Below are positions 36,349-44,580 of a stretch of DNA of 64,000 nt, piece after piece. This DNA comes from Dietzia sp. NCCP-2495. GTDB lineage: Bacteria > Actinomycetota > Actinomycetes > Mycobacteriales > Mycobacteriaceae. The translations under genes were made by a program, and so were the position numbers. Position 1 is the stretch's first letter, and each line of letters opens with the position of its first letter. The stretch is from the NCBI RefSeq assembly GCF_026011735.1, contig NZ_BRVN01000004.1:62001-126000 (forward strand), in the 5' to 3' direction. The notes under the pieces were generated by a model. It saw only the letters and a list, made by a program, of their open reading frames with translations, did not search any database and was not told the origin of the DNA.

Positions 36349-37415
36349 TGGCCGTCGACGGTGGGAACCGCGCCGAGCACGACGACGACAAGGCGGGCGT
36401 CCCAGAAAACCCCGGGCAGCGCGCCCGGCCCCGCCGGAAGGGCCGCGGGGGCCGCGAGCAGCTCGTGGTGCCCCCCGCGGAGTTCCGCTCGTACTACGGC
36501 AAACCGATCGTCAAGGCTCCGCCGTGGAAGCATGACATCGCGGCGTATCTCTTCCTCGGCGGGCTGGCCGGTGGCTCGTCGCTTCTCGCGGCCGGCGCGG
36601 ACCTGGCCGGGCTGCCCAACCAGCGTCGCTCGGCGCGGATCGTCGCGCTGGGCGGGATCACCGGCAGCCTGTACTTCCTGGTCAACGACCTGGGGCGCCC
36701 CGAGCGGTTCCACCACATGCTGCGGGTCCTCAAGCTCACGTCGCCGATGAGCGTGGGCACCTGGATCCTCTCGGCGTACGGGCCGTTCGCGGGCCTGGCG
36801 CTCGGTGAGGAGATCGTGCCGCTGCTGCCCGAGAAGCTCGCCCGGCGGCTGCCGACCGGGCTCATCGCCCGGGCGTCGCGGCCGGCCGGCATCGTCGCGG
36901 CGCTCGTCGCCCCGGCGGTCGCGTCGTACACGGCGGTGCTGCTCAACGACACGTCCCTGCCGAGCTGGAGCGCCGCGCGTCGGGAGTTGCCGTTCGTGTT
37001 CGTCGGCAGTGCCGCGGCCGCGTCCGGCGGGGTGGGCCTGCTGCTCACTCCGCTGGAGGAGATCGGCCCCGCCCGTCGGCTGGCGGTGGGCGGAGCCGTT
37101 CTCGAACTCACCGCCGACCAGATCATGCAGCGGTCCATGGGCATCACCGCGGAGCCGCTGCACGAGGGCCGGGCCGGGAAGTACCACCGGGCGGCGCAGA
37201 TCCTCACCGGCACCGGTGCGGTGAGCGCGGTCCTCGGGCGGCGCAGTCGACTGCTGTCCGCGGTGTCCGGACTGGCGATGGCGGCCGGGTCAGCGTGCAC
37301 GCGGTGGGCGGTGTTCCACGCGGGCATGGCCTCGGCGCAGGACCCGAAGTACGTGGTGGTCCCCCAGCGTGAGCGCCGGGACGCGCGCGGTGGCGGCGAG
37401 GCATACGCGGAGTAG
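36348..37415 (+). CDS. NrfD/PsrC-like membrane subunit of formate dehydrogenase
   Basis: 355 residues. A charged N-terminal region of about 45 residues is followed by eight or so membrane helices (AAYLFLGGLAGGSSLLAAG, GSLYFLVNDLGRPERFHHML, IVAALVAPAVASYTAVLL and others), with the NrfD hallmark LGRPERFHHMLRVLKLTSPMS. This family passes electrons to quinone without haem, in place of cytochrome b FdnI. Its ATG shares one base with the fdhB stop (TGATG). Third gene of the fdh operon. Confidence 0.9.
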   Translation: MAVDGGNRAEHDDDKAGVPENPGQRARPRRKGRGGREQLVVPPAEFRSYYGKPIVKAPPWKHDIAAYLFLGGLAGGSSLLAAGADLAGLPNQRRSARIVALGGITGSLYFLVNDLGRPERFHHMLRVLKLTSPMSVGTWILSAYGPFAGLALGEEIVPLLPEKLARRLPTGLIARASRPAGIVAALVAPAVASYTAVLLNDTSLPSWSAARRELPFVFVGSAAAASGGVGLLLTPLEEIGPARRLAVGGAVLELTADQIMQRSMGITAEPLHEGRAGKYHRAAQILTGTGAVSAVLGRRSRLLSAVSGLAMAAGSACTRWAVFHAGMASAQDPKYVVVPQRERRDARGGGEAYAE

Positions 37416-37417
37416 GT

Positions 37418-37435
37418 GGGCGTGCGGCCGCGCCC
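37418..37435 (+). terminator. Hairpin after the fdh operon
   Basis: GGGCGTG-cggc-CGCGCCC, 7 pairs with one G-T, starting two bases after the fdhC stop and 86 bases before the convergent selB stop. Probable transcription end. Confidence 0.5.
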
Positions 37436-37478
37436 GCTAACGGAGCCGCGCGTGCGGCCGGCCCGTTGACGGCACCGC
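37420..37478. repeat. Degenerate tandem repeat of about 29 bases
   Basis: Two copies starting GCGTGCGGCC (37420-37449 and 37450-37478), ending GAGCCGC and GCACCGC, and a third decayed copy beginning GCATGCAGCC at 37479. It lies in the fdhC-selB gap. Small and imperfect. Confidence 0.45.
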
Positions 37479-37520
37479 GCATGCAGCCAGACCGCCCGGC
37501 CGCGCGGCGGGATCCGCCGT

Positions 37521-39281
37521 TCAGAGCACGAGGTGGCCGTCGTCGCCCTCGCGGCGGGTGAGCCCACGCGCGGCGAGCGCCTCGAGCAGCGGCATCACCA
37601 CGCGCCGCGAGGAGTCCAGGTGCGTCCGAGCCGCGCTCGGGGTGAACGGCTGCGGCAACTGGCGTAGCCGGCGCACGGCCTCGTCGAAGACGTCCGGGCC
37701 CAGCCACACCCCGGCGCCCAGTCCGGTCAGCAGTCCGGCGCGCCCGCACGCCGCCAGTTCGCGCGGCCCTAGGCCCAGCTCGTCGAGCTCGTCGGCGGTG
37801 GGCGCGTCGAACGGGGCGACCCGCAACCGCTCGGCCACCTGCTCCGCGGCGAACCTAACCTCCTCCGGTAGCGCAGCCGCACCGGCCGTCACCCGCCCGC
37901 CCTCCGTACGCAGCGTCGCGGCGGCGGGCTGCGCGAGCACCGCCTCCAGCAGTGCGGCATCCGGCAGGTCGAGGGTGCGACGCGCGGACTCCGTGGGCAA
38001 TCCGGGATCGAGGGGGTCGTCGCGGTCGTGCACGCGGACGGCCTCGACCAGGCGTCCGGCCAGCGCGGCCGCCCACTCCGGGTCGATGAGCCACCCGCGG
38101 TACGCCTCACCGACGGGCGGGGTGGACACGCCCCACGCCCGCAGGTCTTCGACGTGCGCGACACCCCGTCGACGCAGCTCCGACCCCAGCTCCGGCGACT
38201 CGGGCACCTGCGTGAGCTCGGCCGCCCGCCGGCGGGCGGCGCCGCGGCGCCGCAGCTCCGGCGGCGCGGGGTCGAGGACAACGGCGCCCGAGGGGATCCG
38301 GTCCGCTCCCGGTTCGCGCAGAATGAGGCGGTCTCCGATCCGCATGGGCAGCGGCGCGGAGATCGTCAGCCTGGCGTGGCGTTCGTCGAGGCGCCGGACG
38401 CGTGCGGCCACCGCGGCGGAGCCGAGATGCACCATGACCTGCTCAGGGAGCTCATCGGCCCGCCCGTCGACCCGCACGTCGACGGTGTCGACCGCCCGCC
38501 AGCGGCCCGGCGCCACCAGGGTGCTACCCCGCGGGACGTCGTCCGCGGCGATCCCGCGGAGATTGACGGCGACGCGCGCCACCGCGGTGACCTCGTCCCG
38601 CGTGTCCCCGAGCGACTGCAGGCCACGCACAGTGACGCGCGGGCCCGACGGCCCGAGCTCGAGTGCGTCGCCCACGCGGATCGTGCCGGCGGGCAACGTC
38701 CCGGTGACGACCGTTCCCGCGCCGCCGATCGTGAACGAGCGGTCCACCCACAGACGCACGTCGGCGTCGGGAGCGGGCCGGGGCAGGAGCGAGCCAAGCT
38801 CGGCCAGTTCGGCGCGCAGTCGGTCCATGCCCTCGCCGGTGACCGCGGAAACGCACACGGCCGGGATGTCGGCGAGCGGGGTGCCGTCGAGCGCCTCGCG
38901 GGCCTCCGCCAACGCGAGCTCCGGCTCCAGCAGGTCACTGCGGGTGATGACAAGTACCCCGTGGCGCACCCGCAGGGCCGCGAGCGCGGCGAGGTGCTCG
39001 GCGGACTGGGGCATCCAGCCGTCGTCGGCGGCCACGACGAACATCACCGCCGGCACCGGCCCCACCCCGGCGAGCATGTTCGGCACGAACCGCCGGTGCC
39101 CGGGCACGTCGACGAACGCGACGGTCCTGCCGTCGTCGAGGGTCGTGGAGGCGTAGCCCAGGTCGATCGTCAGTCCGCGGCGCCGTTCCTCGTCCCACCG
39201 GTCGGGCTCCTCGCCGGTCAGCGCGCGTACGAGCGTCGACTTGCCGTGATCGACGTGCCCGGCGGTGGCCACGACGAACAT
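37521..39281 (-). CDS. selB: Selenocysteine-specific elongation factor SelB
   Basis: 586 residues. N-terminal GTPase with G1 GHVDHGKST (8-16), DVPGHRRF (G3), TRSD (G4), then the beta-barrel domains 2 and 3 with GAGTVVTGTL, and C-terminal winged helices that read the SECIS loop. It replaces EF-Tu for Sec-tRNA. Its ATG shares one base with the selA stop (TGATG), so the two are coupled. Slightly shorter than E. coli SelB (614). Confidence 0.95.
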   Translation of the reverse strand: MFVVATAGHVDHGKSTLVRALTGEEPDRWDEERRRGLTIDLGYASTTLDDGRTVAFVDVPGHRRFVPNMLAGVGPVPAVMFVVAADDGWMPQSAEHLAALAALRVRHGVLVITRSDLLEPELALAEAREALDGTPLADIPAVCVSAVTGEGMDRLRAELAELGSLLPRPAPDADVRLWVDRSFTIGGAGTVVTGTLPAGTIRVGDALELGPSGPRVTVRGLQSLGDTRDEVTAVARVAVNLRGIAADDVPRGSTLVAPGRWRAVDTVDVRVDGRADELPEQVMVHLGSAAVAARVRRLDERHARLTISAPLPMRIGDRLILREPGADRIPSGAVVLDPAPPELRRRGAARRRAAELTQVPESPELGSELRRRGVAHVEDLRAWGVSTPPVGEAYRGWLIDPEWAAALAGRLVEAVRVHDRDDPLDPGLPTESARRTLDLPDAALLEAVLAQPAAATLRTEGGRVTAGAAALPEEVRFAAEQVAERLRVAPFDAPTADELDELGLGPRELAACGRAGLLTGLGAGVWLGPDVFDEAVRRLRQLPQPFTPSAARTHLDSSRRVVMPLLEALAARGLTRREGDDGHLVL

Positions 39282-40600
39282 CAGGCGAGCGCCCCCGCGC
39301 GGAGCACGAGCCCAGCGAGCTCGTCATCGTCCCCCGGAGGCAACGCCCGCAGATCCAGGAGGCACCGGCGCTCGGTGACCCGCCCCAGGACGGCGGGGCG
39401 GCCTGCGCGAAGTGCGTCGGCGAAGGACTCCGGCAGGGACACCGCGGCGCTGGGGAGCTCGATGCCCGGCGCCCCGCCGCCGCCGACGGCCGCCACCGAC
39501 CGCACCGCCCGCGCGTCGACCCCGGCCTCCTGCAGAAGGCCGGCGATGCGCTCGGCGCGCGCCATCAGCTCGACGTGGTCGGCCTCGAGCCCCAGCACGA
39601 CGGGCGGGCGCGGTCCCCGCAGCGTCGCCTCGAGCGCGGCGAGCGTGAGCTTGTCGACCCGCAGCGCGCGGGCGAGCGGGTGGCGGCGCAGGCGGTGGAC
39701 GAGCTCGGCGTCGCCGGCCAGTATCCCGGCCTGCGGGCCGCCGAGCAGCTTGTCGCCGCTGGAGGTCACCAGGTCGGCACCCGCCGCGAGCATCGTCGTC
39801 ATGTCGGGCTCGTCGGGGAGCACCGGGTGCGGGGCGAGCAGGCCGGAGCCGATGTCCACCACCAGGGGCACGCCGTGGCCCGCGAGCTGCGCGGCCGGTA
39901 CGACCGAGGTGAAGCCGCTGACCAGGAAGTTCGAGGGGTGCACCTTGAGCACGAAGGCCGTGGTCTCGTCGATCGCGGCGAGGTAGTCCTCGACGCGGAC
40001 GCGGTTGGTGGTGCCCACCTCCCGCAGCCGGGTGCCGGTGGACTCGAGCAGCTCGGGCAGGCGGAAACCGTCGCCGATCTCGACCATCTCGCCGCGCGAG
40101 ATCACCACCGTGCGTCCAGGGCCGCCCAGCGCGGTGACCGCGAGGGCGAGCGCCGCCGCGCCGTTGTTGACGACATGGAGGTCCCCCGCGGTCGGTACCG
40201 CGTGACGTAGCGCGTCCAGCGCACCCCGGCCCCGGCGACCCCGCCGTCCGGTGGCCAGGTCCAGCTCGACGTCGTTGGTGCCGGCGGCCTCGCCGAGCGC
40301 GCGTACCGCGGCCGCCGACAGGGGTGCCCGGCCGAGGTTGGTGTGCAGCAGCACCCCGGTCGCGTTGAGGACGCGGGTGAGCGAGACCGGCGCCGGCGGC
40401 AGGCAGGCCAGCACGGCGTCGACGATCTCGTCCGCGGGCAGATGGCCGGCACGTGCCCGACCCTGGGCGTCCCGGACCCGTGCCTTGACAAGCTCGCGGC
40501 CCAGCTCGGCGAGCGCGTCGGCAAGGCGCGGGTCGCGGAGCACGGCATCGGTGGAGGGCACGCGCCGACGGGGATCGCCGGTCGTGGACTGCTCGGTGAT
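39281..40600 (-). CDS. selA: L-seryl-tRNA(Sec) selenium transferase SelA
   Basis: 439 residues if started at ATC 40600, or 426 from GTG 40561. PLP-dependent fold with TSSGDKLLGGPQAGI (active Lys), RVLNATGVLLHTNLGRAPLS, and GEMVEIGDGFRLPELLEStype core. It converts seryl-tRNA(Sec) to selenocysteyl-tRNA(Sec). Start choice: a longer open frame reaches 40756 but runs through the tRNA-Sec gene, so it is not real. The only strong ribosome-binding site, AAAGGAG, sits six bases before an ATC codon; the next standard start, GTG 40561, has none. So initiation at AUC is likely. Operon with selC and selB. Confidence 0.93.
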   Translation of the reverse strand: MTEQSTTGDPRRRVPSTDAVLRDPRLADALAELGRELVKARVRDAQGRARAGHLPADEIVDAVLACLPPAPVSLTRVLNATGVLLHTNLGRAPLSAAAVRALGEAAGTNDVELDLATGRRGRRGRGALDALRHAVPTAGDLHVVNNGAAALALAVTALGGPGRTVVISRGEMVEIGDGFRLPELLESTGTRLREVGTTNRVRVEDYLAAIDETTAFVLKVHPSNFLVSGFTSVVPAAQLAGHGVPLVVDIGSGLLAPHPVLPDEPDMTTMLAAGADLVTSSGDKLLGGPQAGILAGDAELVHRLRRHPLARALRVDKLTLAALEATLRGPRPPVVLGLEADHVELMARAERIAGLLQEAGVDARAVRSVAAVGGGGAPGIELPSAAVSLPESFADALRAGRPAVLGRVTERRCLLDLRALPPGDDDELAGLVLRAGALA

Positions 40601-40679
40601 GGCCCGCTCCTTTTTCCGCGGCCCCGCCGACCGGGGCCGCCCACTCGAGGTGGCCGGGTCGGGGACGGGCGAGGACTGT

Positions 40680-40775
40680 TGGCGGAGGCGGACGGGAATC
40701 GAACCCGCCTGACCGAGATACTCGGCCACGTCGGTTTTGAAGACCGCGGGGACCACCAGGTGCCCGGACGCCTCC
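40680..40775 (-). tRNA. selC: tRNA-Sec (anticodon UCA)
   Basis: 96 bases including encoded GCCA at the 3' end. Acceptor GGAGGCG/CGCCTCC, anticodon loop CTTCAAA with UCA, a long variable arm GGCCGAG-TAT-CTCGGTC, and T-arm GCGGG-TTCGATT-CCCGT. The long extra arm, UCA anticodon and position before selA-selB identify tRNA-Sec. It would be charged with serine by SerRS, then converted by SelA. Confidence 0.95.
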
Positions 40776-40865
40776 CTCAGGAACGAGTAAGCACCACGGC
40801 CGGCGCCTGAGTCAACCCGGCCACGCCGAAGGATGCGTCCGGCCGCGCGCCCTCGCCGCTGTCGC

Positions 40866-40871
40866 TAGGGT
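40866..40871 (+). promoter_or_regulatory. selD: Probable -10 of a leaderless selD promoter
   Basis: TAGGGT (TANNNT) ends seven bases before the selD ATG, the spacing at which transcription starts on the A of the ATG. No ribosome-binding site precedes the start. Leaderless genes are common in this order. Confidence 0.5.
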
Positions 40872-40878
40872 CTGGCCC

Positions 40879-41883
40879 ATGGCCTCCGACCAGACCCTCG
40901 CCCGTCTTACCTCGTACGCCCACGGCGGCGGTTGCGCGTGCAAGATCCCGCCCGGCGCGCTCGAGTCGGTCGTCGCCGGACTCGTCGGCGCTCCCGTCCG
41001 CGACCCGGCTGCCGAGCTCATCGTGGGTCTGGACGACGGCGACGACGCAGCCGCCGTGCGGATCGCCGGCCGTCAGGCCGTGATCAGCACCGCCGACTTC
41101 TTCACGCCCGTCGTCGACGACCCCTACGACTGGGGGCGGATCGCCGCGGCCAACGCCCTGTCCGATGTGTACGCGATGGGCGGCACGCCGATCGTGGCGA
41201 TCAACCTGCTGTGTTGGCCTATGGACGTGCTGCCGTACGAGATGGCCGGCGAGGTGCTGCGCGGGGCCCAGGACGTCGCCGGGAGCGCGGGCTGCCACGT
41301 GGCCGGCGGGCACAGCGTGGACGACCCCGAGCCCAAGTACGGCATGGCCGTCACGGGGATCGCCGACCCCGACCGGCTACTGCGCAACGACGCCGGCCGC
41401 GCCGGTGTGCCGCTGTCGCTGACCAAACCGCTGGGGATCGGAGTCCTCAACAGCCGGCACAAGAACACCGGCGCGGTGAGCGAGGAGGCGATCGCGACCA
41501 TGACCCGCCTCAACGACGTCGCCGCCCGCGACGCCCTGGCCGCCGGGATCGTCTGCGCCACCGACGTGACCGGATTCGGACTGCTCGGCCACCTGTACAA
41601 GTTGACCCGCGCCAGCGGGGTCTCCGCCGTGATCGACTCGGCCGCGGTGCCGTATCTGGACGGAGCGCGCCAGGCGTTGGCCGACGGGTTCGTCAGCGGC
41701 GGGACGAGGCGCAACCTCGACTGGGTGCGGCCTCACCTCGCGACGGATGTGGACGAGGACGAGCTGCTCCTACTCGCGGACGCCCAGACCTCCGGCGGTC
41801 TGCTCGTGGCCGGGGAGGTCCCCGGAGCGCCGGTGATCGGCGAGCTCGTTCCCGCCGGGGACGCGGCCATCACGGTCCGGTGA
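40879..41883 (+). CDS. selD: Selenophosphate synthetase SelD
   Basis: 334 residues. Active-site segment is YAHGGGCACKIPP (Cys and Lys) in place of the Sec-containing version. ATP/Mg-binding DDAAAVRI, STADFFTPVVDDP and GGHSVDDPEPKYG are clear. It makes selenophosphate for SelA from selenide and ATP. Divergent from selC-selA-selB across about 100 bases, so supply and use of selenophosphate are co-located. Confidence 0.96.
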   Translation: MASDQTLARLTSYAHGGGCACKIPPGALESVVAGLVGAPVRDPAAELIVGLDDGDDAAAVRIAGRQAVISTADFFTPVVDDPYDWGRIAAANALSDVYAMGGTPIVAINLLCWPMDVLPYEMAGEVLRGAQDVAGSAGCHVAGGHSVDDPEPKYGMAVTGIADPDRLLRNDAGRAGVPLSLTKPLGIGVLNSRHKNTGAVSEEAIATMTRLNDVAARDALAAGIVCATDVTGFGLLGHLYKLTRASGVSAVIDSAAVPYLDGARQALADGFVSGGTRRNLDWVRPHLATDVDEDELLLLADAQTSGGLLVAGEVPGAPVIGELVPAGDAAITVR

Positions 41884-41967
41884 GCCGGAAACGCTGAATC
41901 CGGGAGGCCCCGTTAAGGTTGCAGCCGATCGATGATTCAGGTCCGGAGCGATCCGCACGGAGGTGTG

Positions 41968-44580
41968 ATGGGCAACGCGTGGCGGGTGTTCAGCCGTGAC
42001 GTCAGGCGACTCGGGCGCGTGCGCAAGGCGTGGATCATCCTGATCGGGATGATGATCACCCCGTCGCTCTACGCGTGGTTGAACATCGCCGGCTTCTGGG
42101 ATCCGTACGGAAGCACCCGCAGCATCGACGTCGCCGTGGTGAATCTCGACGAGGGTGCCTCCACCGAGGCGACCGGCGACGTCAACGTCGGTGACCAGGT
42201 CGTCAACCAACTCGAGGCCAACGATCAACTCGGCTGGCACTTCCTCGACGAGGACGACGCGATGGAGTCCGTCAAGACCGGTGACAGTTATGCGGCGATC
42301 GTCATCCCCGCGGACTTCAGCCGCGACTTCACCAGCGTCACCTCGGGCCGTTTCACCCGTCCGAATCTGCAGTATTACGTGAACGAGAAGGCGAACGCGG
42401 TCGCCCCGAAGATCACCGATGCCGGCGCCTCGACGCTCGATAATCAGATCAACAGCATGTTCGTCTCCGTGGTGGCGGAGGCCGTGACGGGGGAGCTGAA
42501 GAACGCGGGCAGGGATGCTCAGGGGCGGTTGCGCGACGCGCAGGGCAACACCCTGGACGCCCTCGACGACGCTGTCGGCACGGTGGAATCCGCGCATGAG
42601 CGGATCACCGAGCTGCGCAGCACCCTCGCCGAGGCCCAGGATCGGCTGGACGCGGCGAAGGGCACGCTCGGCAAGGTCGACGACACTCTCGGCGACGTCC
42701 AGAGCGCCGTCAACCAGGCACAGGAGATCGTCACCGAGACCCAGCAGGAGTTGATCACGGTCACCGACTCGGTGGCCGGTGCCTACACGTCGGGGGTGAC
42801 GCTGCTCGCCGAGACGTCGGCGCGACTGAACGCATCGATCACGACGTTGTCCTCGGAGATCCGGCAGGCCGAGGCCGGAGTCGGCTCCGCGATCGACGAC
42901 GTCATTGCGGTCATCGCGGCGCGGACCGATGCCCTCGCGGAGTTGCGTTCGCTCCGCGACCGGTCCGGTCCGGGGTCCGACGTCGCGCAGCAACTGAGCG
43001 GCCCGGTCACGGCGCTTCAGGACCGCCTCACAGCCGACGAGGAGTTGCTCGACGAGCTACGGCGACTGGCCACAGATACCGCCGCCGCGACCTCGGCGAT
43101 CGAGGAGTCCGCGGACGGTCTCGACTCCGCCGTGCACGGTGCGGCCACGTCGGCCGGTTCCCTCCGCGGTGTGCTCCTGCAGACCTTCCCCGAGCTGGGC
43201 CACTCCATGTCCACGCTGTCCGCGAGCGCGGGCGGGCTCTCGTCCGCACTCGGCGCGCAACGTACCCAGCTCTCGCAGGCGCAAAACCTGCTCACCGGGC
43301 TGGGAGACCAACTCGGCGCCGCGTCCACCGCACTCGGCGCACTCGACGGCAACTTCTCCGGCGCACAGGCCGGACTCGAGGAGGTACGTACCGATGTGCT
43401 CGCGCTGGGCACCGCCGACGCACGGGACCAGCTACAGACGGTGACGGGCTTGGACACCGAACAGATCGGGCAGTTCCTCGCGTCCCCGGTCGAGGTGCGG
43501 GAACACGCCGTCTTCCCCGTCGCCAACTACGGTTCCGCGATGGCGCCCCTGTTCGTGAACCTCGCACTCTGGATCGGTGGCTTCGTCCTGGTGGTCCTCC
43601 TCAAACTCGAGGTCGATACTAAGGGGGTCGAGGGCATCACCGCGCGCCAGGCCTATCTCGGACGCTGGCTGCTACTGGCCGTTATGAGCATCGTCCAGGC
43701 GTTGATCGTCACCGTCGGCACCCTGCTCATCGGCGTGCAGGCGGCCAGTGCCCTCGCGTTTGTCGGGACCGGTGTGCTCATCGGCCTCGCGTATCTCAGC
43801 ATCATCTATGCGCTCTCGGTCTCCTTCGGGTTCGTCGGCAAGGGACTGGCCGTGCTGCTCGTGATCATGCAGATCCCCGGTGCGTCCGGCCTGTACCCGA
43901 TCGAGGTGATGCCTGGATTCTTCCGTGCGCTCTACAACTTCTTCCCGTTCTCGTACGGGATCAATGCGCTGCGGGAAACGCTCGCCGGGTTCTATGACGG
44001 CCATTACTGGCGTTCGATGGCGGTCCTCGCGGTGTACGTGGCGCTGGCGTTCGCCCTCGGGCTCTTCCTTCGCCCGCGGCTGGGCAATCTCACGCTGCTG
44101 TTCAATCGCAGGATCGCCGACACGGGGCTGCTCGTCAGCGAGGACGTGCAGATCGCGTCCGGCCGCCACCGACTGTCCCGGCTCATCGACGCATTGGTGG
44201 ACCGCGAGGAGTACCGCAACACGATCAGACGTCAGGAGGAGCGGTTCACCCGTCGTTATCCGACTCTGTTGCGTCTCACCGCTCTGGTCGGCATCGCGGG
44301 CGTGGCGCTGATCGGGCTCGTTGGAGGGCTGGCTCCGATCGGGAAGGCCACGGTCCTCGGCTTCTGGGTCCTCTGGGGCCTGCTCATCGTCGTGGTCCTG
44401 GTGACACTGGAATACACCAAGCGGAGTTTCCAGCTCGCCACGGAGGTGGGGCGGATGCCGGAGGCGGAGCTCCGCCGGGCACTCGCGGACGCACGCGCCG
44501 GGGGCGAGTCGCCGCAGGCGACGCCCGACGTGGAGGCCGACCAGCCCGGCGAGCCAGACCAACGCGGTGACTCCGAATGA
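41968..44580 (+). CDS. YhgE/Pip-family membrane protein
   Basis: 870 residues. One N-terminal membrane helix (about 18-42, WIILIGMMITPSLYAWLNI) leads into a large extracytoplasmic region (about 50-510) with Ala-rich coiled coils (LRSTLAEAQDRLDAAKGTLGK, STLSEI-like). Six membrane helices follow in the C-terminal part, which has the YhgE/Pip/ABC-2 pattern (SMRYNFFPFSYGINALRETLAGFYDG-type). ATG 41968 follows GGAGG. Its stop overlaps the next gene (ATGA). Homologs are phage-infection or type VII-associated proteins; the role here is unknown. Confidence 0.8.
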   Translation: MGNAWRVFSRDVRRLGRVRKAWIILIGMMITPSLYAWLNIAGFWDPYGSTRSIDVAVVNLDEGASTEATGDVNVGDQVVNQLEANDQLGWHFLDEDDAMESVKTGDSYAAIVIPADFSRDFTSVTSGRFTRPNLQYYVNEKANAVAPKITDAGASTLDNQINSMFVSVVAEAVTGELKNAGRDAQGRLRDAQGNTLDALDDAVGTVESAHERITELRSTLAEAQDRLDAAKGTLGKVDDTLGDVQSAVNQAQEIVTETQQELITVTDSVAGAYTSGVTLLAETSARLNASITTLSSEIRQAEAGVGSAIDDVIAVIAARTDALAELRSLRDRSGPGSDVAQQLSGPVTALQDRLTADEELLDELRRLATDTAAATSAIEESADGLDSAVHGAATSAGSLRGVLLQTFPELGHSMSTLSASAGGLSSALGAQRTQLSQAQNLLTGLGDQLGAASTALGALDGNFSGAQAGLEEVRTDVLALGTADARDQLQTVTGLDTEQIGQFLASPVEVREHAVFPVANYGSAMAPLFVNLALWIGGFVLVVLLKLEVDTKGVEGITARQAYLGRWLLLAVMSIVQALIVTVGTLLIGVQAASALAFVGTGVLIGLAYLSIIYALSVSFGFVGKGLAVLLVIMQIPGASGLYPIEVMPGFFRALYNFFPFSYGINALRETLAGFYDGHYWRSMAVLAVYVALAFALGLFLRPRLGNLTLLFNRRIADTGLLVSEDVQIASGRHRLSRLIDALVDREEYRNTIRRQEERFTRRYPTLLRLTALVGIAGVALIGLVGGLAPIGKATVLGFWVLWGLLIVVVLVTLEYTKRSFQLATEVGRMPEAELRRALADARAGGESPQATPDVEADQPGEPDQRGDSE

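Noticed and set aside
37558-39986. Long plus-strand open frames opposite selB and selA
   Set aside because: Arg/Ser/Pro-rich shadows; SelA and SelB motifs are unambiguous.
40601-40756. Upstream extension of SelA to 40756
   Set aside because: It would run through the tRNA-Sec gene and has no SelA-like sequence.
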